Below are positions 1 through 7,569 of a DNA stretch of 64,000 nt, in pieces. The DNA is from JALYOC01 sp036675345. Its GTDB lineage: Bacteria; Myxococcota; Myxococcia; Myxococcales; Myxococcaceae. Where the stretch lies: contig JAKFFE010000018.1 in NCBI GenBank assembly GCA_036675345.1, positions 124,001-188,000 on the forward strand. Direction: 5' to 3'. The notes beneath the pieces were generated by a model that was not told the origin of the DNA, did no database searches, and saw only the letters and a program-made list of their open reading frames with translations. Position 1 is the stretch's first letter. Each line of letters starts with the position of its first letter. The position numbers were made by a program, and so were the translations under genes.

Positions 1-1
1 G

Positions 2-271
2 CTGCACGAGACCGGGCTCCCCAGCTTCGCCTTCTCGCTGCAGGATTTGCGCGAGGGGTTGGTGGCGCTCAAGGAGCCGCGGCTGGAGCGGTTCATCGGG
101 GTCATCTACCGCCCGCTCACCGAGAGGCAGAGCCACTACTTCGAGGCGCGCCTGGCCGACCAGTTCGACCATCTGATCCACCTGGATTACACCCGCGCCC
201 TCCAGCCGCTGGCCCGCGAGCCGGCGTGGGCGGGAGACGAGCCGCCGGAGACCTTCCCCAGCGCGATGTAG
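2..271 (+). CDS. Erythromycin esterase-family protein, C-terminal part
   Basis: The frame is open from the window edge to TAG at 269-271, so only the last ~89 residues are seen and the true start lies upstream. The tail contains IGVIYRPLTERQSHYF and a stretch FDHLIHLDYTRALQPL, which I recognise as the usual end of erythromycin esterase-like proteins (the EreA/SucE superfamily of hydrolases, often called succinoglycan biosynthesis or protein-L-isoaspartate-associated proteins in genome annotation). The catalytic His/Glu residues would be in the missing part, so activity cannot be judged. The assignment rests on recalled C-terminal wording and not on an alignment. The next gene starts about 95 bases on, with no clear terminator between. 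Confidence 0.6.
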   Translation: MHETGLPSFAFSLQDLREGLVALKEPRLERFIGVIYRPLTERQSHYFEARLADQFDHLIHLDYTRALQPLAREPAWAGDEPPETFPSAM

Positions 272-366
272 CGGGGTGGACCTTATGGAGCGCGGGAGTT
301 GACCTGCGACCGTTGTCTTCGCGGCCAGCAGCCCGCGGCTGGATTTCGTGAAACGCTCCTCGGGTC

Positions 367-786
367 TTGCGCCAGCACCTCGCACGCTTCCTGGTGATCC
401 TCCTGCTTGCCCTGTGGGGCAGCGGCACCTGGGTGTCTGCGATCTGCGAGTGCACCCACGGCCCGGAGGTGGAGTGCGAGTGCCCGCACCACCAGGGCGG
501 CGATGCGGACGATGCGTCGCTGCCTCCCTGTCACCGCGCCGCCGCGGCCCGCGCCGCGGAGGGGAAGAAGAAGAGCCGGGAGGACGCTCCCCCCGGATCC
601 TCCTTCAAGAGCCAGTGCGGCGCGCGCCCCCCCGCCTTCGTGACCCTGCCGCCGGCGGAGATGCCGCCGGTGGACCCCGGTCCCCCGGAGCAGGTGGCCC
701 TGCCCAGCACGCGGTGGACCCTGGAGGTCCGCGCCCCGGACAGCGTGGAAGAGAAGATCGAGCCGCCCCCTCCTCGTCGCAGCTGA
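367..786 (+). CDS. Small exported Cys/His-rich protein upstream of TonB receptor
   Basis: This 139-residue protein has a signal peptide (LARFLVILLLALWGSG followed by a polar region), then a dense cluster ICECTHG...CECPHH within about 15 residues, a later PCH and a QCG. The spaced Cys and His suggest binding of a metal ion or haem on the outer side of the inner membrane; this is inference. The rest is Pro/Glu-rich and of low complexity. The start used is TTG at 367, because no ATG in frame precedes the hydrophobic segment; the start is therefore uncertain. It lies 52 bases upstream of the TonB-dependent receptor and is probably co-transcribed with it. I know no named family for it. Confidence 0.6.
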   Translation: MRQHLARFLVILLLALWGSGTWVSAICECTHGPEVECECPHHQGGDADDASLPPCHRAAAARAAEGKKKSREDAPPGSSFKSQCGARPPAFVTLPPAEMPPVDPGPPEQVALPSTRWTLEVRAPDSVEEKIEPPPPRRS

Positions 787-838
787 CGAGGACGCTCCTT
801 CTTTCTCTTTCCTCTGTTGGCCCTTGTCGAGGTCCGCC

Positions 839-3055
839 ATGGCTTCACCGCGCGCGTCGTCCGTTCGCCACGGACACGCAGCCCGTCTGCTTGCTGTCGT
901 CTGCTGTCTTGCCACTCCCCTTGCCGCCGCCCAGGACGTTCCTGAGGGGGCGCCGCCTACCGTCGAAGCAACCGCCGTCGAAGCAACCGCCGTCGAAGCA
1001 ACCGCCGTCGAAGCAACCGCCGTCGAAGCAACCGCCGTCGAAGCAACCGCCGTCGAAGCAACCGCCGTCGAAGCAACCGCCGTCGAAACCCCTGCGGTCG
1101 CAGCCGAAGCAACCGCCACCGAAGCGACCGCCGCCGCTGAGCCTTCCGCGGGAACGGTGGTGACCGCCAGCCGCGGCCGCGCCATCGGGACCTCGGCGGT
1201 GGCGGCCACCACCCTGACGCCGCGGGAGGTCTCCGCCAGTCCCTCGCGCTCCGCGGAGGACGTGCTGCGCTCGGTGCCCTCGGTGCTGCTGCCCCGGACC
1301 GACAGCCGCGCGCTTCACCCGACCGGCCAGAGCATGACCCTGCGCGGACTGGGACGCGGGCGGAGCCTGATCCTGCTCGACGGACTGCCCCTCAACGATC
1401 CCTTCGGGGGTTGGATCCAGTGGAACAAGGTGGCCAAGAGCCAGCTCTCGCGGGTGGAGGTGGTCCGAGGCGCCAGCTCCAGCCTCTACGGGAGCCTGGC
1501 GATGGGCGGCGTGGTGCAGCTGTTCACCCGTCCCCCCGAGCAGGAGTCACTGTTCCTGGAGGGAGATTACGGCAGCGCCGATTCGCTCCACGGGGCCGCC
1601 TCCGGATCGCTGCGCTTGAGCGACTCGCTGTCGGTCAGCGCCTCGGCGGATGCCTATGCCAGCAACGGGGAGCAGACCATCTCCCGGGCGATGCGCGGCG
1701 TGGTGGACGTCCCCTCCCGTTACGAGTCACAGAACCTGGCCACCCGCGCCCAGTGGAAGGACGGCGGGCTGACCCTGTGGGCGTCCGGCAACTACTTCCG
1801 CGAGGAGCGCAACGGCGGCACCCGGCTGACCGACAACCGTCAGTGGATCGCCGACGCGGCGGTGGGCGGGACGCTGGAGAACGGCCTCGGCCACTGGGAG
1901 GGCACGCTGTATGCGGGCGACCAGCGGTTCCACAACCGCAACTCGCGCGTGGACGACACCCGCTCCTCGGAGGTGCTGGCCCTGCGCCAGGAGATCCCGG
2001 TGACCAGCGCCGGCGGTTCCTTGCTCTGGTCGCAGACCTTCGGAGCGCACCAGCTGGTCGCCGGGGTGGACGCCCGCTGGGTAGAGGCCACCAACGCCGA
2101 GGAGGTGTTCAACACCGCCGGCGTCTCCACCGGGCACCGCTCCGCCGGAGGGCAGCAGGCGGTGGGCGGGCTGTTCGCGGAGTGGGCGGTGCAGCCGCTG
2201 GAGGCGCTGACCCTCAGCGCCGGAGTCCGCGCCGATGGCTGGAGGAACTACGCCGGAGCCTCGGTGGACCTGGAGGGCGAGCGCACCTCCCTGTCCACCC
2301 AGTCCGACGGTGCGCTCAGTCCGCGGGTGACCGGCATCTACCGGATCCTCCCGCAGCTGGCGGTCCGCACCGCGGCCTACGCCGGCTTCCGGGCGCCGAA
2401 CCTCAACGAGCTGTACCGCGGCTACTTCGCCGGTCGGGTGTTGGTGATCCCCAACCCCCAGCTGGGCGCGGAGCGGCTGTATGGCGCCGAGCTGGGCGTG
2501 GACTGGACCGCGCCCTCCGGACTGCGCCTGGGCGCCACCGTGTACGGCAACCTCAGCCAGGATCGGATCGAACAGGTGACCCTGGATGCCAACACCCGGC
2601 AGCGGCAGAACATCGCCGGGTCCCGGGCGCTGGGAGGGGAGCTGGAGGCGTCCTGGCGTCCCCACCCCACCTTGCGCGTCTCCGCCGGCTACACCCTCAC
2701 CCTGGCCTCCATCTCCGACTTCCCCCAGGTCCCGGAGCTGGTCGGCAAGCCGCTGCCCAACCTCCCGGTGCACGCGGCGGCGGGGACGGTGGCCTGGAGC
2801 GATCCCCGCTGGGTGGAGTTGACCGTCCGGCTGCGCGCGGAGAGCGCTCAGTACGCCGACGACCGGACCGAGTTCCGGCTGCCCTCCTTCGGGATGGTGG
2901 ACGTCAGCCTCTCCCGGCGGCTTCGCGATCAGGTGGAGGTCTACCTCTCGGCCTCCAACGTCCTGGACACCGAGGTGCTGACCGACCGCAACGCCTCACT
3001 GGAGCGGGTGGGCGCACCCCGTAGCCTGTGGGGCGGCTTTCGGGTGAGGTACTGA
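839..3055 (+). CDS. TonB-dependent outer-membrane receptor
   Basis: The 738-residue protein takes up a ligand across the outer membrane using TonB energy. A signal peptide ends near PLAAA-QD. A repeated VEATA linker follows (about residues 42-86), then the plug domain with RSAEDVLRSVPSVLLP, LRGLGRGRSLILLDGLPLNDPFGG-type wording and SRVEVVRGASSSLYGS. The remainder is a beta-barrel with alternating aromatic strands ending in a terminal Tyr (FRVRY). I chose ATG 839, which has GAGG six bases upstream, over a TTG at 824. The ligand is not shown by the sequence; the Cys/His-rich protein before it and the CPCC lipoprotein after it point weakly to a metal such as copper, or to a metal complex. The next gene starts 2 bases after the stop. 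Confidence 0.93.
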   Translation: MASPRASSVRHGHAARLLAVVCCLATPLAAAQDVPEGAPPTVEATAVEATAVEATAVEATAVEATAVEATAVEATAVEATAVETPAVAAEATATEATAAAEPSAGTVVTASRGRAIGTSAVAATTLTPREVSASPSRSAEDVLRSVPSVLLPRTDSRALHPTGQSMTLRGLGRGRSLILLDGLPLNDPFGGWIQWNKVAKSQLSRVEVVRGASSSLYGSLAMGGVVQLFTRPPEQESLFLEGDYGSADSLHGAASGSLRLSDSLSVSASADAYASNGEQTISRAMRGVVDVPSRYESQNLATRAQWKDGGLTLWASGNYFREERNGGTRLTDNRQWIADAAVGGTLENGLGHWEGTLYAGDQRFHNRNSRVDDTRSSEVLALRQEIPVTSAGGSLLWSQTFGAHQLVAGVDARWVEATNAEEVFNTAGVSTGHRSAGGQQAVGGLFAEWAVQPLEALTLSAGVRADGWRNYAGASVDLEGERTSLSTQSDGALSPRVTGIYRILPQLAVRTAAYAGFRAPNLNELYRGYFAGRVLVIPNPQLGAERLYGAELGVDWTAPSGLRLGATVYGNLSQDRIEQVTLDANTRQRQNIAGSRALGGELEASWRPHPTLRVSAGYTLTLASISDFPQVPELVGKPLPNLPVHAAAGTVAWSDPRWVELTVRLRAESAQYADDRTEFRLPSFGMVDVSLSRRLRDQVEVYLSASNVLDTEVLTDRNASLERVGAPRSLWGGFRVRY
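962..1096 (+). repeat. 15-bp in-frame tandem repeat encoding VEATA
   Basis: Eight identical copies of GTCGAAGCAACCGCC run from 962 to 1081 and a ninth, diverged copy (encoding VETPA) ends at 1096. The copies are exact at the DNA level, so the array is recent or kept uniform by recombination or replication slippage. It lies between the signal peptide and the plug of the TonB receptor, and any change in copy number keeps the frame and only lengthens or shortens the linker. Confidence 0.95.
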
Positions 3056-3057
3056 CC

Positions 3058-4266
3058 ATGCGCGTCCTGCTGATCACCCTCTGCCTGCTGCTGGCCGGTT
3101 GTCGGGAGCGCGCCCCCGCGGCTGCGCCGGTGCGCTTCGAACCCCAGGCGCGGCCGCTGGCCAAGACCGCGGCCAGGGATCCCAAGGTGGTGGTGCGCGC
3201 CTCCGGAGACGTGTTCGCCCTGGTTGCCCGGCATGGACCGGAGGGGGCGGACGCGGTGGTGCTCCGGTCCTCGGACCACGGAGATCACTTCTCCCAGGTG
3301 GCGGTCTTGAACCAGGTGCCGGGCGAGGTGATTGCCCACGGGGAGACCGCCCCCCGGCTGCTGCTGGGACCCCGCTCGGAGTTCTACGCGGTCTGGACCG
3401 CGTCCGATGGGCTGAAGGTCTCCCGCTCCTTCACCTACGGCCGCAGCTTCGAGCCACCGGTCACCGCGATGCCCGACGCGCCGTCCTTCTACACCGCGGG
3501 GATCGCGCCGGACGGAACGCTGCTGGTGGCCTGGCTGGGCACCGCCCCCGGCAAGCCGAAGGGAGCAGCGGGCACCACCCACCTCAACGTGGCCGCCTCC
3601 AAGGATCGCGGGGCCACCTTCGAGCTGTTCCTGGGAGTGGCCACGGACGTCTGCCCCTGCTGTCGACCGGCGATCGTCGGCGACGCGTCTGGCCGCTGGT
3701 ACCTGGCCTGGCGCGCCGTCTCCGCCGGCAGCGTCCGGGACATGGTGGCCGCGGTCAGCGCGGACCGGGGCCAGAGCTGGTCCCCTCCGGTGCCAGTCTC
3801 GAACGATGGCTGGAAGATCAACGGGTGCCCGCACTCCGGCCCCGCGCTTCAGGTGGCGGGCAGTCGGCTGCACATCGCCTGGTACTCCGAGGCGGAGGGC
3901 AACGGCCGCACCTACTGGACCCGGAGCCCCCTGGAGTCCCTGGCCTTCGAGCCGCGTCGGTTGCTCTCCTCCGGGGTGAAGGACGCCAACCATCCGGTGC
4001 TGGCCGCCGAGGCGGACACGGTGTGGGCCGCCTTCCAGGGCAGGGACGCCCAGGAGCGCGAGGGCTGGGGGGCTCCCGCCATCTACGTCCGTCCGCTGCG
4101 CGACGACGCCCCGGCGCCGCTGCCCGCTCCCCGGGGCGCCGGCAGCGCGTCCCATCCGGAGCTCCGCTCGCTGGGAGCCGGCCGCTGGCTGGTGGCCTGG
4201 TCCGATCAGGGGGAGGAGCACACCCAGGCGGTGACCGCCCGCTTCCGGGTGGAGGCCGACCGCTGA
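3058..4266 (+). CDS. Sialidase-fold (BNR-like) lipoprotein with CPCC motif
   Basis: A 402-residue lipoprotein: the lipobox LLLAGC lies at residues 10-15, so Cys15 should be lipidated. The body has repeated beta-propeller blades with Asp-box-like wording (SSDHGDHF, SADRGQSW, SKDRGATF), as in the exo-alpha-sialidase/BNR superfamily. It also carries DVCPCCRPAI and INGCPHSGP, Cys motifs that ordinary sialidases lack. The ATG at 3058 begins right before the lipoprotein signal and follows the TonB receptor stop by 2 bases, so the two are translationally linked. It is probably an accessory binding protein for the receptor; real sialidase activity looks unlikely because nothing else in the locus handles sialic acid. 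Confidence 0.75.
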   Translation: MRVLLITLCLLLAGCRERAPAAAPVRFEPQARPLAKTAARDPKVVVRASGDVFALVARHGPEGADAVVLRSSDHGDHFSQVAVLNQVPGEVIAHGETAPRLLLGPRSEFYAVWTASDGLKVSRSFTYGRSFEPPVTAMPDAPSFYTAGIAPDGTLLVAWLGTAPGKPKGAAGTTHLNVAASKDRGATFELFLGVATDVCPCCRPAIVGDASGRWYLAWRAVSAGSVRDMVAAVSADRGQSWSPPVPVSNDGWKINGCPHSGPALQVAGSRLHIAWYSEAEGNGRTYWTRSPLESLAFEPRRLLSSGVKDANHPVLAAEADTVWAAFQGRDAQEREGWGAPAIYVRPLRDDAPAPLPAPRGAGSASHPELRSLGAGRWLVAWSDQGEEHTQAVTARFRVEADR

Positions 4267-4274
4267 CACCACGA

Positions 4275-4305
4275 AGGGGGCGCTCCCCACCGGGCAGCGC
4301 CCCCT
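4275..4305. terminator. Bidirectional hairpin between convergent genes
   Basis: A perfect 10-bp stem, AGGGGGCGCT at 4275-4284 pairing with 4296-4305, has an 11-base loop. It sits exactly between the stop of the CPCC lipoprotein gene (+) and the stop of the hemerythrin gene (-). There is no clear T-run on either strand, so it may be a stabilising or insulating hairpin. Confidence 0.5.
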
Positions 4306-4326
4306 CGCTCCGACCTGAGGCTGGAC

Positions 4327-4818
4327 TCAGTGGATCGACGCGGCGTGATCCGTCTCCGCGGGAACGTCCGCCCGGGGTTCGGTCTGCAGCAGCTCCAGGA
4401 AGGTGGCCTCCATCTGGATGCCCAGATCCTCCAGGGCGTCCGTCTCCACCGCCTTCGTCACCTTGGGGAACAGCTCCTCCTCCTCCTCCCCCACGTGGTG
4501 ATCCACCAACTCCTGCAACACCTTCACCTTGGCGTCGAAGGTCTCATCGGAGGAGGCCAGGTCCAGCAGGTCAGCGATCACCCGCTTCACCGCCAGGTGC
4601 TCCTCGGCGGCCTCCAGCAACAGATCCTCGGTGTTCTCGGCGTTGACCGACGGATAGAAGAAGCGCTCTTCGATGCTGGCGTGGGCCGCCAGGTTGTCGG
4701 CGATCTGGGTGAAGATCCGCTCCTTCTCCGCGTGGGCGCGGTCGCCCAGCTTCTCGTATTCCTTGAACAGCCGCTCCACCTGCCGGTGCTGCTTCTTCAG
4801 AAGTTCGATCGCGTTCAT
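4327..4818 (-). CDS. Hemerythrin domain-containing protein
   Basis: A 163-residue four-helix protein predicted to bind a non-haem di-iron centre through His and Glu. The visible ligand pattern is an N-terminal His (KKQHRQVERLFKEYE), HASIEERFFYP (His-x3-Glu), a mid-protein EEHLAVKRV and HHVGEEEEELFPKV, the typical HHE/hemerythrin order. Such proteins sense or bind oxygen or nitric oxide, or store iron. ATG 4818 is preferred because the family begins right at this helix and a purine-rich stretch precedes it; an upstream in-frame ATG at 4875 would overlap the next gene. The oxidoreductase gene upstream ends 35 bases before this start, so they may be co-transcribed. Confidence 0.88.
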   Translation of the reverse strand: MNAIELLKKQHRQVERLFKEYEKLGDRAHAEKERIFTQIADNLAAHASIEERFFYPSVNAENTEDLLLEAAEEHLAVKRVIADLLDLASSDETFDAKVKVLQELVDHHVGEEEEELFPKVTKAVETDALEDLGIQMEATFLELLQTEPRADVPAETDHAASIH

Positions 4819-4852
4819 CGGTCTGCTCCGTCCCGTTGGGTTGTTGGATTGA

Positions 4853-6424
4853 TCAGGTGCCCGGAAGTTCTTCATCCCCGTCGGTCTTGCCTACCCTCTG
4901 CTCGGCCGCTGGCTCGCCGGTCTCCAGATCCACGGGGGCCAGCCGCCGGACCGGCGGCCCATGGAGCACCTGTCCGGTGGCCTCGTAGCGCCCGCCGTGG
5001 CAGGGGCAGTCCCAGGACTTCTCCGCGCCGTTCCACTGCACATGACAGCCCATGTGCGTGCACACCGGCGACATCGCGTGCACCGTTCCGGTGCTGTCCC
5101 GGTAGATCGCCACCTTCTTGCCGTTCCAGGGGACCAACCTTCCCTCGCCGATCGGGACCTCGCTCACCTCCCTCGCGTCGGGCGAGCGCAGCCGGTCCCG
5201 GATCAGGTGGTAGGGGAAGTCCAGGTTCTCGGTGAGGTAGTCCTTGGCGGCTCGGGCGGGGAGGAGCCGGGTGGGATCGTAGAGCTCCGCGTGGCGGTTC
5301 TCGGAGCCCAGGATCAGGTCGGAGACGATCAGCGCCCCCAGGGTGCCGTAGGTCATCCCGTTCCCGGAGAGGCCGGTGGCCACGTAGACGTTGCGGGAGA
5401 TCGAGTTCCGTCCCAGCAGCGCCAGGCCGTCGGCCGGCTCCTCCACCTGACCGGACCAGCGGAAGTCGAAGTCCGGATACCCGTACCGCTCGCGGACATA
5501 GGCCTCCAGGCCGTCGAAGGCGGAGGCCTCGTTCTCCTCCGCCACCCGGTGGTCCTTGCCGCCCACGATCAGGAACTGGCCCTCCGGCGTCTGCTGCACC
5601 CGGGTGTAGTGGTACGGATCCTCCATGTCCCAGTAGAGCCCGCGCGGGAAGGACTCCACCCGCTTGGCCACCGCGTAGGTCCGGTAGGGCGCGACCTTGG
5701 TGATCAAGAACAGCTTGTTGTTGATCGGCACGTTGGTGGCCACGAACACCGCCTCGGCGCGGATCACCCCGTGGTCGGTGACCACCTGGCAGGGGGCACC
5801 GTCGTGCACGTCGGTGACCCGGGTGTGGGTGTAGACCTCGCAACCCTCCCCGGGCAGCTTCGCCACCAGCGGCGCCAGGTAGCGCGCCGGATCAAACTGG
5901 GCCTGACGCTCCACCCGCATCGCCAGCTTCACCTCGAAGGGAAGCTGCAGCTCGTCGGTCAAGGAGACCTCCAGCCCCGCGCTCCGGGCGGCTTCGAACT
6001 CCCGCCGCAGCTCCGTCTCCTGCGCCGCGGTCTCCGCGTACAGGTAACCAGGGACGCGCTCGAAGCCACAGTCCAGCTGGTGCTCGCGCACCAGCCCTTC
6101 GATGAAGTCGATGGCGTCCGCGTGGGACTGGGCGATCCGCGCCAGCTCCTCAGGGCCCAGCCGCTTTCCCAGCTGCTGGTAGCGGCGATCCAGGATCTGC
6201 GTGGCGTGGGCGGTGGTCCGTCCCGTCTCCCCTCCCAGGACCCCCAGACCGTCGATCAGCAGCACCCGCTTGCCGGCCTGCTTGAGCAACAGCGCCGCGG
6301 TGATCCCGGTGATCCCCGCCCCGATCACCACCACGTCGGTGGAGCAATCCCCCGGCAGCGGCTGAAACCGGGGAAGGGTGGCAGTGGTCGACCACAGCGG
6401 CTTGGTTCGCCCGTTGCTCTCCAT
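4853..6424 (-). CDS. FAD-dependent (DAO-type) oxidoreductase with C-terminal Rieske domain
   Basis: This 523-residue protein combines an N-terminal DAO-fold flavoprotein and a C-terminal Rieske iron-sulfur domain. The dinucleotide motif VVVIGAGITGITAALLLKQ is near residue 30. The Rieske ligands are visible as CTHMGCHV and CPCHGGRYE near residues 460-485, two Cys-x-His pairs that hold a [2Fe-2S] cluster. The family oxidises a small amine or related substrate that is not known here. I used ATG 6424 (MESNGRTKPLW), which matches the usual start of the family, although no good ribosome-binding site is visible; an in-frame ATG at 6463 is possible. Confidence 0.9.
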   Translation of the reverse strand: MESNGRTKPLWSTTATLPRFQPLPGDCSTDVVVIGAGITGITAALLLKQAGKRVLLIDGLGVLGGETGRTTAHATQILDRRYQQLGKRLGPEELARIAQSHADAIDFIEGLVREHQLDCGFERVPGYLYAETAAQETELRREFEAARSAGLEVSLTDELQLPFEVKLAMRVERQAQFDPARYLAPLVAKLPGEGCEVYTHTRVTDVHDGAPCQVVTDHGVIRAEAVFVATNVPINNKLFLITKVAPYRTYAVAKRVESFPRGLYWDMEDPYHYTRVQQTPEGQFLIVGGKDHRVAEENEASAFDGLEAYVRERYGYPDFDFRWSGQVEEPADGLALLGRNSISRNVYVATGLSGNGMTYGTLGALIVSDLILGSENRHAELYDPTRLLPARAAKDYLTENLDFPYHLIRDRLRSPDAREVSEVPIGEGRLVPWNGKKVAIYRDSTGTVHAMSPVCTHMGCHVQWNGAEKSWDCPCHGGRYEATGQVLHGPPVRRLAPVDLETGEPAAEQRVGKTDGDEELPGT

Positions 6425-6516
6425 GAAGGGAGGGTAGGGATGCCCGCCCCTCCCCGTTGGCATGCAGCACAGCCCGCCCGGACACCGGGCGAGCAGGCTG
6501 GCCAAGCGCCTGGAAG

Positions 6517-7569
6517 TTAACGGCTGCCGGCGAGGCGGACCGCGTCGTCCAGGACTTCCTTCGCGCCCAGCTGGACGCGGACCCACCCGGCGGAGTGTTC
6601 GGTGCGCAGGTAGAGCTGATTGTCCGCGCCGCGCGCCAGCTCCGCGTGGCCCAGGGGCCTCTCCCCCTTGCGGTACTCCAGCCTCGCCTCGATGCGGGGC
6701 TCCCCAGCCACCGGGGCCTCACCCTTTCCCAGCAGCTCGGTGGGCACCAGCCGGTACACCTTGTCCAACCAGTTCTTGGCGAACTCGTCGGCGGTGGCCG
6801 GGGTGGCCTGGGCGGCGACCTTCAGGTCCGGCGGGCTGCCGGTCTGCAGGAAGACGCGCTCCTTGTCGCCGGCGCGCAGCACCACCTGGTCGTAGTCCGG
6901 CTGCTTGAAGACATGGAGCCGCCGGTCCACCAGTCGGGTGCTGGCCGCATCCAGATCCGAGATCAACGTCGCCGACACCAGGTACACCTGGCCATCCTTC
7001 TCCGACTGGACGTAGGGCGCGCCCCCGGTCGGAGACACCGCGGAGACGTGGAAGCGCTGGGTCCCCGAGCGCAGGGTCACGTCCAGGAAGCGAGGGGAGG
7101 CAGTCAGCCCCAGCTCCCGCAGCTTGTCCGTCTCCAGCGGTCCCAGCGCTCGGTTGGCCCGCAGCGGCCCGAAGCGTTCCAGCAGCTTCTCCGCCGTCTC
7201 GTTCCCCCTCACCTCCCGGGTCACCGGAACCGCCGCCACCTTCATCGCGGTTCCCGCGTCGGGGAGGGAGACGCCGGCGTCGAGGACCGGGGCCCCGCCA
7301 TCGGGGGTGCCGCCATCGGGGGACACCACCACCGGGATCGCCGGCGGAGGATGGTTCCCGTGGGTGATCCACACCGAGTCCTCCCGACGCTCCAGCACCA
7401 CCCACTTCTTGCCGTCATCGAAGCGGACCGACTGCACCTCGGAGGGCCGGGCCTCCAGGGCAATCACCTCGTCCGGGGCCCGGGTGGGCTCCCGCTGCCA
7501 GCCGAAGTAGGCGGCCACCAGGGCCGCCGCCGCCAGCCCTCCCTGGATCGCCGCGCCGCGTGCCTTCAT
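6517..7569 (-). CDS. DUF4340 domain protein of the Gld-type ABC operon
   Basis: A 350-residue protein with one N-terminal membrane helix (residues ~7-22, GGLAAAALVAAYF) and a large soluble extracytoplasmic part. Sections such as VQSVRFDDGKKWVVLERREDSVWIT and the duplicated strand-rich layout are typical of DUF4340 proteins. These usually follow GldG-like genes in bacterial operons and are thought to assist the ABC exporter; no enzymatic motif is seen. A low-complexity Pro/Asp/Gly segment (PDGGTPDGGAP) lies around residues 80-95. Its ATG overlaps the GldG-like stop by 4 bases, so it is the last gene of a four-gene operon. Confidence 0.8.
   Translation of the reverse strand: MKARGAAIQGGLAAAALVAAYFGWQREPTRAPDEVIALEARPSEVQSVRFDDGKKWVVLERREDSVWITHGNHPPPAIPVVVSPDGGTPDGGAPVLDAGVSLPDAGTAMKVAAVPVTREVRGNETAEKLLERFGPLRANRALGPLETDKLRELGLTASPRFLDVTLRSGTQRFHVSAVSPTGGAPYVQSEKDGQVYLVSATLISDLDAASTRLVDRRLHVFKQPDYDQVVLRAGDKERVFLQTGSPPDLKVAAQATPATADEFAKNWLDKVYRLVPTELLGKGEAPVAGEPRIEARLEYRKGERPLGHAELARGADNQLYLRTEHSAGWVRVQLGAKEVLDDAVRLAGSR

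Noticed and set aside
962..1096. Open frames in several other frames through the 15-bp repeat
   Set aside because: A 15-bp unit stays open in any frame that has no stop in it; only the receptor frame has a signal peptide and plug domain.
3058..4266. Calling the CPCC lipoprotein a true sialidase
   Set aside because: Only the Asp-box propeller is visible, the catalytic Arg triad was not found, and no sialic acid genes are near.
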